Shown here: positions 12,138 to 22,279 of the stretch, piece after piece
How positions within the stretch are numbered: position 1 is the first letter of the stretch
How the letters are laid out: each line of letters starts with the position of its first letter
Source: Chara braunii
Lineage: Eukaryota; Streptophyta; Charophyceae; Charales; Characeae
Length of the DNA: 64,000 bases
Direction of reading: 5' to 3'
Assembly (NCBI GenBank): GCA_003427395.1
Contig: BFEA01000034.1
Location: 2,200,875-2,264,874 of the forward strand
Notes under the pieces: generated by a model
Seen by the model: only the letters and a program-made list of their open reading frames with translations
What the model was told of the DNA's origin: nothing
Database searches by the model: none
Translations under genes and position numbers: made by a program

Positions 12138-12802
12138 TCATTTTAATTCTTTTATACTATTTTCAGACTCCTCAAAAGTATATGACCCAGCATTGAGCTG
12201 GTTCTTTGAGCTATGGGGACCTGTATTTTTACAGGTAATGAGCTCGAAGTTCCCACAGACAGGGTCACACTGGATCACCAACATAATATTATCATGCTTG
12301 TTCATGATGAGGGCTTCTGATCGTGATAAGAAAGATATTCCTAGTAATATGGGAAGATTCAGGTTAGGCATGATATAGAAGCAGGAGCGGACTCTTACAC
12401 TTCCTACTTCCACGACTACATTTGATGCAATACCACTGTATCCTGATTTTTCACTAACCCCATTGAGAAACTCGAAATCTCTCCTGTCGATTTCTAATCC
12501 TAGCCTTTTTCAGAATTCATAATGTTCATTTCTTCTTCTGTATCCACCATCCCAGGGCATCCTTTCCCTCTGATATTGACATCAATGGACCCTGTTCCCA
12601 CAGATTTCCATTTCATCTTGCTTCCAGCTACTGTCCAGTTCGCCTCTTTGGTAATTAGATCTCCCAATCTCACTGTCGCTAATCTCTTTCGTGTCAACTT
12701 CGCTTTTACTAACTCTCTGAGTTTCGGTGCGATTGCCAAAATCTCCTTCAAATTTAACAACTCATTATGTCCATCAAGAAGCTTGTGTACCAAATTTTTC
12801 AA
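12138..12802 (-). pseudogene. Retropepsin-like protease region of element A
   Basis: 12802-12500 contains LRELVKAKLTRKR, the ITKEANWTVAG stretch and CPGMVDTEEEMNI, where an aspartic protease would have D-S/T-G. The second fragment, 12413-12138, has VEVGSVRVRSCFYI and LPILLGISFL, the hydrophobic-Gly block typical of the retropepsin C-terminal half. The position between gag and RT fits. The Gly after Asp-Thr is Glu here, as it is in element B. A frame break sits between the two fragments. Confidence 0.6.
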
Positions 12803-12804
12803 GT

Positions 12805-13452
12805 CTACCCCTTCTTCAATCGACGTCTGGTACTTTTTCTTCGATTTTTCACCAGTCTTCTCCTTTCCTTCCTTAATATCATGCTTTCATTTCTTAGCTC
12901 TCCTTCAATGCGTTTGTCCTCTTCTCCTCTGAGTAATTCGTCCTGATCGTCCTCTTCTTCCTCTATATCAATAGAAGTTTCTCCTTGAGGTGGCACAGGA
13001 GCCTGGGTTGGTTCCTTGGGCGCATTACCTCCCTTAGGCTTTCGTGCAGTATGAGGGACAAAGTTTCTAAGAGCCTGGTAGGCGGCTTCTGACCCAGCAG
13101 CCAGAGTGACTCTCAGAGCTTTGGGATTAGGAATTCTCAGCTCATCGTTCTCTTTTCCCTGACTCATGGTGAATACATGCAGAATTCTCATTTCCAAATT
13201 TTGTACTTCCTCGCAAATACTAGTCATTCTCGTATTTAGTCTACTCATCTTATCTATCATGTCCTCCATCCTTTCCAAGGTTTCTTTAGCTGACTCTCTA
13301 CTTACATCGTCTTCTTCTAGCTTAATCTCAATCAGCGGGGTATCCTTTTCTTCCTCACTTATCTTTATTCCCTTCCTTAGTTGGTCACTTAGCTCATCAA
13401 TTTCCTCTACCCAAACAAATGGGTCTTTTTTCTCTTGCCATATACGAAACAT
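12805..13452 (-). CDS. Gag-protease linker of element A, acidic, coiled-coil-like
   Basis: A 215-codon open frame starting MFRIWQEKKDPFVWVEEID. It is strongly acidic, with a predicted helical stretch (LERMEDMIDKMSRLNTRM) and a proline-rich middle. It corresponds to 41270-40788 of element B (FRMWQEKEGPVV... then FDRMKYLVNKMHRLHLRL). It lies between the Gag zinc knuckle and the protease and is probably part of one Gag-Pol polyprotein. I do not recognise it as a known domain. Confidence 0.5.
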   Translation of the reverse strand: MFRIWQEKKDPFVWVEEIDELSDQLRKGIKISEEEKDTPLIEIKLEEDDVSRESAKETLERMEDMIDKMSRLNTRMTSICEEVQNLEMRILHVFTMSQGKENDELRIPNPKALRVTLAAGSEAAYQALRNFVPHTARKPKGGNAPKEPTQAPVPPQGETSIDIEEEEDDQDELLRGEEDKRIEGELRNESMILRKERRRLVKNRRKSTRRRLKKG

Positions 13453-13559
13453 AGCTGGAGCGCTGGGTCCGAGTCTTGCAATCCTGATTGCCTCCTTCCT
13501 TGTGCCCCTGGGGATGTTTGGGTCAATCCGGTTCCCTCATTTATCAAACATCCCCATCG

Positions 13560-14984
13560 ATGTTTGACGTGATCAATCCGTCCTATTCATCCATCTTTCT
13601 AACATGACACCTTTTCACAATATGTGCTTTTATCGTGCAATGCGTACATATGCACTCGTTGTAATCTATCCAACCTCTCCCGGTCCCTTAACCACTCCAT
13701 TGCCCATCATTTCTTCCAAATCCCCTACCATAGTTCTGGTTATATCCCTGATCATACCCTTGACCATAGCCTTGGTTGTATCCTTGTCTGATCATATTAA
13801 AACTCACTTGATTGCAGTTCCCGGACTGAGCACCTCCCTAATGTCCCCAACTCCCTCCTTGTTTGTCATTTCCTCTTCTCCGTGACCATTTCCTCGTCCT
13901 CCATTTCTACCCTTACCATGTCCTTGTCCATGTCCCTGACCCTGAAATTGATTTTGAACTTGATTACCTTGTTGCGGCAGAGCGTGTTGTGGTTGACCCC
14001 CATCTGCTCCTCGGCCTTGTGATGGTTCTGCCTCAGCTTCCTGAACTTCGGGCAAGTTTGGATACATCCCAATTTGACCGAAACCCGGTCATTGATTCCT
14101 GGGGTAGTAGCCAGGCCAAACCCCCATGGGAGTTACCACCGGCCAAGGCCCAAATTGAGATGTTGGGGCGGGTGCCCCCAAGACATTTGGTGTCACAGTT
14201 TGCTGTGAGTTTTGCCATTTTCCAGCTCCTTGTTTCCTTGATGCCTGGTTTTGATTCTGCTTTTGAGCTTTCTTAGACTGTAATACTGGTTCAGATTTCT
14301 TCCCTTCTTTATTCCCTTCACCTTCTCCTTCATACCTCATTTTATTCGACGTTTGTCCGACCGCCATCACTTTTCCAGATTCCACCTTATCCTTCAACTC
14401 TTTCAGTTGAGTTTCCATACTACTCAGTACTCCTCCTAGGGCAGAGTCGGCCCCTTGGATGACACCTATCTCCTTTCTTTTCTTCCTTTCCATCTTCACT
14501 TGGTGACGGAACACCTGGTCTAAGTCCCTAGATGCTAAGTTTCTCTTTATTGTCTCCCATGACGTCTTTCGTCCTGATGCACCTCCCCGGGTCAATTCCA
14601 TAGTCTCATAGCCCGAAATTTTTCCCAGGAAGATAACACACTGCATTTCCTCGGAAAGTCCCGGAACTCGCTCTGCCATTTTCTCAAAGGCTGTTGCAAA
14701 AACTCCTATTGTAGTGAAATCATTCCTGTTGATGTTGTGAAGCTGGTCAATTGTCAATAACCCATCTCCCAGCTTGTACTTTCTCTGCATTTCTTTCTTG
14801 AAACTGTTCCAATCTCCTTGGGCATCAGCCACAATCTTTTCAATCTCGAGGCGAAACTCCCACCATACATATTCAAACATTGCGATATACGTCCTTCTTT
14901 GAAGGGAAAAATTTCTATCCGGAGCAGCTGAGACCTCTTGACATTTCTATTGTCTAGTAATCGCGCGATCTCGGCCGCGGTCAT
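13560..14984 (-). pseudogene. Gag of element A
   Basis: It begins near MTAAEIARLLDNRNVKRSQ (14984); upstream codons aligned to element B contain stops. The capsid-like region reads FEYVWWEFRLEIEK, DWNSFKKEMQRKYKLGDG, FTTIGVFATAFEKM and GYETMELTRGGASGRK. A basic stretch, a Gln/Gly-rich tail (14067-13804) and a zinc knuckle CTHCTIKAHIVKRC near 13650 complete it. A frameshift near 14880 joins the first two parts, and stops fall at 14089, 13804 and 13585. A 3' splice site (TGTAAAACAG) lies at 15044, 60 bases upstream. Confidence 0.75.
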
Positions 14985-15043
14985 GGACCCTAATCCTCAT
15001 GTTCCATTAGCGTCTCACATTCTTCCCGCAATTCCCAGTAAAT

Positions 15044-15062
15044 CTGTTTTACACAAGCAAAA
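15044..15062 (-). promoter_or_regulatory. Candidate 3' splice site before gag (element A)
   Basis: Minus strand: TTTTTGCTTGTGTAAAACAG, exon from 15043. Element B has TGTGTGTCTTAACAG at the matching place (42953). Splicing is inference. Confidence 0.55.
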
Positions 15063-15301
15063 ACGACGGATTTTTCAGGTTACTCTTGGCCGTCTAACGT
15101 TTCCCTTTTTAGGTTTTTCCTTTTCCCCAAGATGTTATTCAAGACTCTTAGTACCTACAGTTCTAACTTGTTTTCCATGACTTCCTACCTTCTCTTCCTC
15201 ACCAACTGACACCTTCTAGCCTTCCTAGTTTATGTGCCCCTAATTACTACCTCATCTTAAGACCAAAATGAGATTGGCTCTAGACATCTTTCCGGATTTC
15301 T

Positions 15302-16099
15302 TCACCACTCTACCCTTCCAACCTCTTCGGCGTACATCCAATTTCCCGTCCATAAGTCATACATCATCCCAAACATTATAGGGATACCATCAATGCATAT
15401 TTTGATTTTTAGCTCCGCTTTTAGTCTTTCCCAATATGTCTGCCTTGGCTCCATAAAATGGACACGGACATAAGCATTTACCATGGATAGGATTTCCTCG
15501 AAGTCTCTATTAGCCAATTCTGGTCTCATTTTTCAATATAGGCAATAGAGAGTTTGAGGTGTGAAAAATTCACATCCTGTCTGAGGCGCCGCTAGGGCTT
15601 TCAAGGCTGCTTGTTCCACGTTTACGTGTCCTTTGAAAACTTCAACAATGATGAAGTCTGGAAGAGCGACTACTATATAGTCGGTGGGATACACAAAATC
15701 TGACGCCCATTTCGCTTCTATCATTGGTATAACTTGTCGGAATTTTCCTCAGCTTGTCTCTCGGATTTTGTCCTCAAGGACTGTCCCGAGAAGTAAGATG
15801 TATCGCGACAGGGGTTGACTATGTCCTATTGCCAGGTCTATCCCATGCATCCTCCATAGATGCGACGAAAGATACAAGGTTGCTCGTTCTATTATACTTT
15901 CTCTATCTGGGTTGTGTCCAATTTATACCCATACAAATGCTTCAGGCCCGATCGAGGTGCCCCACCATGCGGTGATTTCTTTTTCTCTTTCACTTAGGCC
16001 TCGAGGTAGTAACATCTTCAACCCCTGTCGAGTACAAACGGGCAGTTCAATCCCCAAATCCCTGATTGGCATACAACATCTTGGGCGATCTCCGGTGGC
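15302..16099 (-). pseudogene. Unknown tandem domain, copy 2, element A
   Basis: Exon-like block starting right after a 3' splice site. It reads ATGDRPRCCMPIRDLG, then LKMLLPRG and AWWGTSIGPEAFVWV, a region with stops (15920-15740), VYPTDYIVVALPDFII, YCLYQ, the ILSMVNAYVRVHFME helix and finally GIPIMFGMMYDLWTGNW. The same landmarks occur in copy 1 (16404-17179) and in both copies of element B. I do not recognise the family. Length is about 250 residues, with no signal peptide and no metal-binding motif. Stops at 15535 and in the middle make this copy non-functional. Confidence 0.6.
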
Positions 16100-16127
16100 C
16101 TGAGCGTGCAAAGAAAGAGACAAAAAA
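16100..16127 (-). promoter_or_regulatory. Candidate 3' splice site before domain copy 2 (element A)
   Basis: Minus strand: a pyrimidine-rich stretch, then TTTGCACGCTCAG, exon from 16099. Paired with the donor at 16403 it would remove a 304-bp intron and join the two domain copies in phase 0. Confidence 0.6.
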
Positions 16128-16397
16128 CATTACAGTTAATAATTCTTTATTTTTATTTTTTAAGCCTGCCCCAGATGTGAACATTTTTAACCTAAGGCTT
16201 CCTATCTCTTCATGCCATACCCTTTTCTCTTCTCAGTATACTCATTCATTACTCCTTCCTACAGGCAACGTAGACAAGCAAATGCCTTCCTTTAGCTTCC
16301 TCATCTTCCCTTTTTTGTCCCTCGTGCTCTCTTCTCATCTCAACGTCCTGCCCTATCATTCTTAGAACACAGACCCCCTCTCTTCTTCTTCCATTTC

Positions 16398-16404
16398 ACT
16401 TACC
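16398..16404 (-). promoter_or_regulatory. Candidate 5' splice site after domain copy 1 (element A)
   Basis: Minus strand: GGGTAACG then GTAAGTG, a strong donor, placed right after the conserved GDW end of the domain. The exon ends at 16404 on a codon boundary. Confidence 0.6.
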
Positions 16405-17179
16405 GTTACCCAGTCCCCGGACCAGAAGTTATAGACCAAGCCAAACATAGCGGGAATACCATCCACGCAGAATCCCGTGCGTACCTTCTCCTTCAGTTTT
16501 TCCCAATACCCAAATATTTCCTCCATAAGGTAAATTCGGGCATATGTGTATACGATGGACAAAATATTGCTAAAACCACTTTCAGTTAGCTCGGGGCCCA
16601 TCTCCTGGTATAAGCAGTAGATCATATGAGGGGTGGAGAAGTCGTATCCTCTATTAGGTACTCTCAGTGCGGCTTCAGCGGCCAACTCTACTCTTGCTTG
16701 ACCATTCAACACCTCATTCATAATGAAATCAGGGAGTGTGGTTCTAATGTAGCGGATCGGAAGAACAAAGTTTTTGGCCGGACGCATTTTGATTTCCTTT
16801 ATAACTTTTCCTGCTTCTCGCTATCGACCCTCTCGGCTCCAGACGTTGAGTGTCGCTTCTGCCATCCCTGTAAGTTGTTGTAGATATTCTTTCCGTTCTT
16901 GACTGAGATCCATTTCATGACCATGCCAGAGACGATTAGTCAGGTAGAGGATGACTCTCACACTACGACATTCTTCTACCGTATCCCAACTCGTCTCTAC
17001 CCACATGAATGCCTCATTTCCCAACGAGTTGCCCCACCATGACTCGCAAAGTTCTACTCTGTCTTTCCCTTTCGGTAGCGTCATTTCTAGCCCATCTTTG
17101 TTCCTAATTGGTACCTCGACCCTGGAAACCTGCTCCGTGTAAGGCATCTTGATGGAATTCGGGCGACCTCTTTAGTGAC
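16404..17179 (-). pseudogene. Unknown tandem domain, copy 1, element A
   Basis: The N-terminal half (17147-16821) starts MPYTEQVSRVEVPIRN and carries LEMTLPKG, ESWWGNSLGNEAFMWVET, RVILYLTNRLWHGHEMDL. The C-terminal half (16787-16362) carries FVLPIRYIRTTLPDFI, VELAAEAALRVPN, IYCLYQEMGPEL, YARIYLMEE, YWEKLKEKV and DGIPAMFGLVYNFWSGDWV. The two halves are separated by a single break near 16800. A 3' splice site precedes the block and a GTAAGT donor ends it. The same domain follows again at 16099-15302, so this is a tandem duplication ancestral to A and B. Function unknown. Confidence 0.65.
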
Positions 17180-17203
17180 CTGTTTATGCAAAGGGCAAAA
17201 CAG
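17180..17203 (-). promoter_or_regulatory. Candidate 3' splice site before domain copy 1 (element A)
   Basis: Minus strand: TTTTGCCCTTTGCATAAACAG, exon from 17179, 32 bases before the first ATG of the domain. Confidence 0.5.
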
Positions 17204-17512
17204 AAACAACCATTAAATGTATTTTTTTTCTGTCATTATAAGCACTAACTTCTACTACCCTTGCTACGGAGTATCCCGATTTTCATTGGTACCTATTATT
17301 AATCAAAGTCCTTTATTTATAACTGGTTTTTCTCTTGTATACCCCTTGACTCTTTAGTTCCTTGCTGGTATCTATTGCTTATTTGAGTGATAAGTTTAAC
17401 AAGAGTTAAGTAAGGATAATGAAACTCCGCATCGCGCATTATTACATTTCCCCAGTCTGGATACCTTCCCCTTCACAAACTCAGATGGATCTCCTCAATC
17501 ACCGTTTTCTAA
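17204..17512 (-). other. Non-coding spacer, element A
   Basis: AT-rich spacer between ORF1 and domain copy 1 with no open frame of note. It would be intronic if the 17180 acceptor is used. Confidence 0.4.
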
Positions 17513-18078
17513 TCAGCAACGAGGGAAAGCCTTGGCCTCATCGTACCCTAATCTCCTCCTTTCGATGCTTCCTCGGATAATCCCCCTATATAGTAGGTAC
17601 GAGATGAACCAGCATAACTCAACCTGGCATAGGAATAATAGTGTTAAGGTAATGCACAACGTATGATTTGTTGGGACGTTCTGAGATACTACGGGAGGAT
17701 CAGGTACATATGGCGGTGGAGGTGGAAGCGCAGACCGAGGTGGTTGAGGAACTATAGCCAGTTGTTGAAGACGGCGTGCCATGGAAGAAGATGGTGAAGA
17801 GTATGTCATAGGATAGTATCAAGAAGGTGGTTCGAATCGTGGAGGCGGGGCGCCATAATGTTGTTCGTATTTATAAGAATAATACGCCATTTTTCTAGGG
17901 GACGGCGTGCGCTCGCGGAAGTCTTCCTAATGCCGGCGCAATCGCGGCCCTTTCCAGTTTTCCTCCTCTTCCTCTTCCTCCTCTTGCTCTTCTCTTTCCC
18001 TTGTCAAGTCAATCGGCATATCTGTAGCCTTTCCTTGCCATCCACCTCTTCCTCTTCCAGTCCCTGATCCGCGTAGCA
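17513..18078 (-). pseudogene. ORF1 of element A: RG-rich N-terminus, Pro-rich middle, C-terminal membrane segment
   Basis: Minus frame from ATG 18078. It reads GTGRGRGGWQGKA, then DLTREREEQEEE, an in-frame TAG, MAYYSYKYEQHYG, a second stop, PPPYVPDPPVVSQ and a hydrophobic segment (CITLTLLFLCQVELCWFISY) followed by basic residues. The order and the motifs DLTRERE, YYSYxY and VPDPPVVSQ match the intact ORF1 of element B (45254-44757). An RG-rich tract suggests nucleic-acid binding and the C-terminal hydrophobic stretch suggests a membrane anchor; both are inference. Two in-frame stops break it here. Confidence 0.6.
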
Positions 18079-18666
18079 TGACTAAAGGTATTACTTATAG
18101 AAATGTTGTAAGTGTCTAATCACTAAGTGATTAAAACAACGTCTAAGGCTGGGGATACGTATGGATTATAAGGGATATCAAAATGACTGTGTAGTATAAG
18201 CTATCTGCCTGATGAGCCTCTAATGTCGAAAAATAAAAGCACATGATTGTCGTAGGAACTGGAAGGGGTTATCTAGAGAAACATCTTGGCTGACTTGACG
18301 AGACTTGTCAACTTCTTATTATTAGTTCTTCCGCTACCCCTATCGATGAAGGATTTTGTGTTTCTACCTATTATTCATATGCGTCCTCTTTAGTAGGCAA
18401 AAGGAACAAGTATCTTCCCAGGAAGTAACAGAAGTACATACTAAGGCTCGTAGTGATGACCAGTGAGATACGTAAGCCTATACTCGTCATATCTCAAGGT
18501 ACTTAAACACAAGGCTTGTATCAGGAGACTAACAACTATTCTTATTATTATAAGTACTGCTTATCGAACGTTTATACTCTACTCTATTCCTTCACGTGTC
18601 GTTTTGCTAGGGCTTCAATTAACCAGACCCACGTCCGTTCACATAGAACCCCGACAGGCAACCGAA
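18079..18666 (-). other. 5' leader of element A
   Basis: Non-coding region between PBS and ORF1. Its PBS-proximal 130 bases are homologous, inverted, to 5520-5690. Confidence 0.6.
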
Positions 18667-18686
18667 GGTCCCCGGCAACGACGCCA
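18667..18686 (-). other. Primer-binding site of element A (tRNA-Asp)
   Basis: The minus strand reads TGGCGTCGTTGCCGGGGACC, two bases from the LTR edge at 18689. It matches the remembered complement of the plant tRNA-Asp 3' end at 18 of 20 positions. Confidence 0.8.
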
Positions 18687-18688
18687 CC

Positions 18689-18979
18689 TGTCGCGCGCGG
18701 CGGTCCCGCAGTCGGAGGGCGCGGTATCCCGACCCTCCTTTGTGTGCCAGATTTCTGCTCGGCACAATCCTTTGTCTTGATGTCCACGGTTCATTGGACG
18801 TGTTTTGAAACACCTGCAAGGCTGATATCGGAGCTGTACTTTGATGTGAGGAGGCCCAAGTGGCTTTCGCCTTGGCAAAAGGGTGCGCCATAGGACTTTC
18901 CTTTGGTCCACGTAGGCTCGACGCCCTGCTGTACAGCAGAGCATTACCGGCCTGTAGTCGTGGTAGCTGTCGGGCTCGT
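18689..18979 (-). repeat. 5' LTR of element A, first part (interrupted by element B)
   Basis: It starts TGTCGCGCGCGGCGGTCCC on the + strand. It is homologous to the inverted LTR L1 (5497-~5207), including the palindrome CTGCTGTACAGCAG (18926-18939). Homology stops at 18979, exactly where TGTCGCGCGCGCC of element B begins. The rest of this LTR resumes at about 58640. Confidence 0.8.
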
Positions 18980-20597
18980 TGTCGCGCGCGCCGGTCCCAC
19001 ACCCTAGACGCAAAGTATATTTTGTGTCGGACCTCACGGTCGTGTCACGCAGGAGTTTTTTCTTGTCACTTTACGAAATACCAACTCCGACCGTGCGCGC
19101 GTGTTATACCTCTCGCGACTCCCTACGACAGGTTAGGGTCCCGCGAGGTACAACATTACCTCCACCTGCGGGAGCTGTCACCATCCCTTAGGTGGGCGTA
19201 TCCCTGTTGAGCTACTGACCCACGTACGAAGGTTTTTACATGCAATCGCAGAGGTAGGTCAGCCGAGGGTGTTTTCTCGATCGCCGTAGCATAGGCATAC
19301 GTGCGGTAGAACGCCTTAAGATTGACCCGTATGTCGTGCCCCGAGGCGCTAACTCCCCGGACCGACTATTAATCAGATCGACTTTTCTATGACATTTTTC
19401 CACACTTAACTAACTAAGATAATGACTCAATGTTTACTTTGCTCAATATGTGAGAATGCCAGGGTTGATCCCCTTCGTGGTCTCCTATTCTTCTCGAACA
19501 GAAGCCTAAACAAATGACTTTCCGATCCAGAACAACTACGATCCCATTCACAAGTATATGTATATATAAATGTATGTATGTAAATCAAGGGAGCTGACTG
19601 AGCGATGAACCTCAATTTCACGATTGTCGTGTACCTTTGCCCGAATTTCTCAGATGATCCCAAACTCAGGAAACAACACAAACGTCTGACACCTGTGCAG
19701 ATGCAAGACATTACACATAAGCATGCAAATGCAGACACAGAATGCGCTACAAGCGTCAACCTTTAATCCATTCATAGCATGTCACTCACGCCCCAAACCC
19801 TTGAAAACAACATGCTTTCCTAACCCTGACTCCTTTTACCCCAGCCCCACACATTTTGAAGACTCCGTAGTGTGATTTTGACGATTTAGGCATAGATACA
19901 GGGAGAAGATTTATCTGTTTCTTCTTAGGTCTTGGCTTAGGTGTGGGGGTCAAACCATGGTGGAAGTAGAGTCGGAGTTCTACCGACCTGTTATCAAATG
20001 ATAACAGAATTGTTGTTCTTACGGATGCCCCGTAAGTTCTCCGACGTGTCGAAACCTGTAGACACAACACAGTCCAAGAGAAACTTAACATCTCTCTTCT
20101 TAACTCAGGTCTAGGAAACTGCCTTCTAGACTCTGTGTTTTTCTGTCTGACTTTTATCCTTAACTAAACGTTTGGGTTGTTGCCCTTTCGCTTCAGGCAG
20201 TAAATAATAATTCACCCCCTTTTTACTGTCACAGTAATTCTCCATATTCCTTTCACTATCTCATTCCTATCCCTTTTGGGATTATCCTGTCTAAGTTCCC
20301 TTCCTTCTCCCAACACACATGAACACATCATCAATCCAACTTGTGGAAAGAATCTCAAGGAAAGAAATCAGACAAATGGATAGTTTCTCCTTGAGGCAAG
20401 ATCTCACTTATCCCCTCTCAGTAGAATCAGAGATAGTTACTTAGGACTGAACAATGCAGATCGAGGAAAAAGTTTGCGGTAGTATGACAGATCATTCAAG
20501 ATATATCCTCTTGTTACTCAAAATTGTTTGACAAAGGCAAATCTTGTGGGTTTTGGCCCTTATGAGCCAAAGCACACTTAGCGGTAGGATTATCCTA

Positions 20598-21366
20598 TGG
20601 CTAGTCACTGATAAGGCAGATATCCCTGAAACCTCACTACTCTTATATTAGACTAGTCACTGATAAGGCAGGATTTCCTAGCTACTCTTATCACTGGGTA
20701 GCCCTTAATAAGGCGGGTGTCCAAGGATCCTTGCTATTCTTATCACTGACTAAGCGATAGGATGTTTATTGATAAGACATGTGTCCTTGAAACNNNNNNN
20801 NNNNNNNNNNNNNNNNNNNNNNNNNNNNNNNNNNNNNNNNNNNNNNNNNNNNNNNNNNNNNNNNNNNNNNNNNNNNNNNNNNNTACTCTTATATCAGACT
20901 AGTCACTGATAAGGCAGGATTTCCCTGCTTCTCTTATCACTGGCTAGCCCTTAATAAGGCGGGTGTCCAAGGATCCTTACTACTCTTACCACTGAATGAA
21001 TGTTAGGTTGATGAATGATAAGGCAGGTGTCCTTGAAACCTCACTACTCTTATATCGGACTGGTCACTGATAAGGCAGGATTTCCCTGCTTCTCTTATCA
21101 GTGGCTAACCCTCAATAAGGTGGGTGTCCAAGGATCCTTATTACTCTTACCACTGAAAAAAATGTTGGATTGGTTAATGATAAGGCAGGTGTCCTTGAAA
21201 CCTCACTACTCNTATATCAGACTAGTCACTGATAAAGCAGGATTTCCCTACTTCTCTTATCACTTGCTAGCCCTCAATAAGGAGGGTGTTGAAGGATCCT
21301 GCTCTTACCACTGACCAAGCGTAAGGCTCATCGGAGTTAAGGCAGACTTTCTCTGTTGTTCTTACC
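20598..21366. repeat. Palindromic tandem array in left LTR
   Basis: A ~160-bp composite unit repeated about four to five times. Each unit holds three GATAAGGCAGG or AATAAGGCGGG boxes with inverted partners (CCCTGC...CTTATC; AAGGATCCTT). Interrupted by a 90-N gap. Counterpart at 47116-47799. Confidence 0.8.
20794..20883. other. Assembly gap (90 N)
   Basis: A run of N inside the tandem array. At the aligned place in the right LTR only 5 bp separate the flanks (47312-47316). Confidence 0.95.
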
Positions 21367-22079
21367 TTCACACAAGTCTCACCGATGGATCAAGTTATCG
21401 CTTTCGATGGTATTCGAGCCCTGAACCGTTGAAAGTTTCAGGACTTATGCTGGAGTCAGATGCATAATGAGAAATAATTGGTGTGATCTATGGCAATAGA
21501 TTACAGCAAGCTTAAATCAGGTACACATCATTGTTTAGATGAGGTATAGAAAAAATGATCGTGAGAGGTTGATAACTTGTATCCACATCTTCAACCAATG
21601 CCCACACAGCAAGATTGTTGTATCCAGAAACAATCAGTCTCTATTCAGCAAACCTTTTCTCTATCCGCAATCCAAGATTTTTAAGAGTTATTGATTCTGA
21701 ATCCCTAACTCTTATAATCATTGTCACGATGATAGCTTGTACGAGACAGCATCTGGGTCAAAGTAACGTACCTCGTCATTCCCTGCCTCCAGAGTTCCGC
21801 CTGAACTCCGGCAGAGCTCCCGCAATCGCCCTGTTACATGGATCAAATATGGAACGGGAGTCCATTTGCGCATGAGTCCTGTTCTCAGTAAGTCATTTGA
21901 AAATACTATTTCACTTACGTTGCTTGAAGACGGTTGTGTGCTTATGTGGGGCTTAGGCATAGGAAAGCGAAGGAGGATGAAGGATGTAAGAGCCGTCATA
22001 CTTGTTGGCACCCCTCCCTTGCTCTGTTGCCTCGCACCCCTGTCCGATTCTGTATTCTAGTATGTGGTCTCAAACGATA

Positions 22080-22096
22080 TAAATAATAATAATACC

Positions 22097-22130
<34 letters not shown>

Positions 22131-22191
22131 TACTGATAAAAGAACAATAATAATAGTAATAATAATGATAATAATAATAATAATTATATCT
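22080..22191. repeat. (TAA)n microsatellite, left LTR
   Basis: Interrupted TAA/ATA runs; counterpart 48500-48622 differs in length. Confidence 0.9.
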
Positions 22192-22279
22192 AGGATTATG
22201 AAAACGAATGACATCCAACCCGGATTGCGAGATCACACAAACGTCTAAATAGTTGTATACAAGCAACAAGTATCATAGT

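Larger units (their letters stand above)
6720..18979 (-). mobile_element. Element A: decayed Ty3/gypsy-type LTR retrotransposon, body and start of 5' LTR
   Basis: Read on the minus strand the order is 5' LTR (from 18689; the rest lies beyond element B), PBS 18686-18667, ORF1, domain copy 1, domain copy 2, gag, protease, RT, RNase H, integrase, gag-like ORF2. Integrase after RT/RNase H, the GPY integrase C-terminus and the YIDD RT box fit Ty3/gypsy (Metaviridae-like). A tRNA-Asp PBS is typical of some plant lineages such as Athila. The element is dead: stops and frameshifts break every long ORF, integrase has an internal deletion, and no direct-orientation 3' LTR is visible on the left. Confidence 0.85.

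Noticed and set aside
18209-18240. Hammerhead-like CTGATGA ... CGAAA in the leader of element A
   Set aside because: Stem II pairs poorly and no partner for stem III is present.
19427-20091. Minus frames of 110 and 101 codons conserved in both LTRs
   Set aside because: Amino acid changes are as frequent as expected from the nucleotide divergence; no coding signature.
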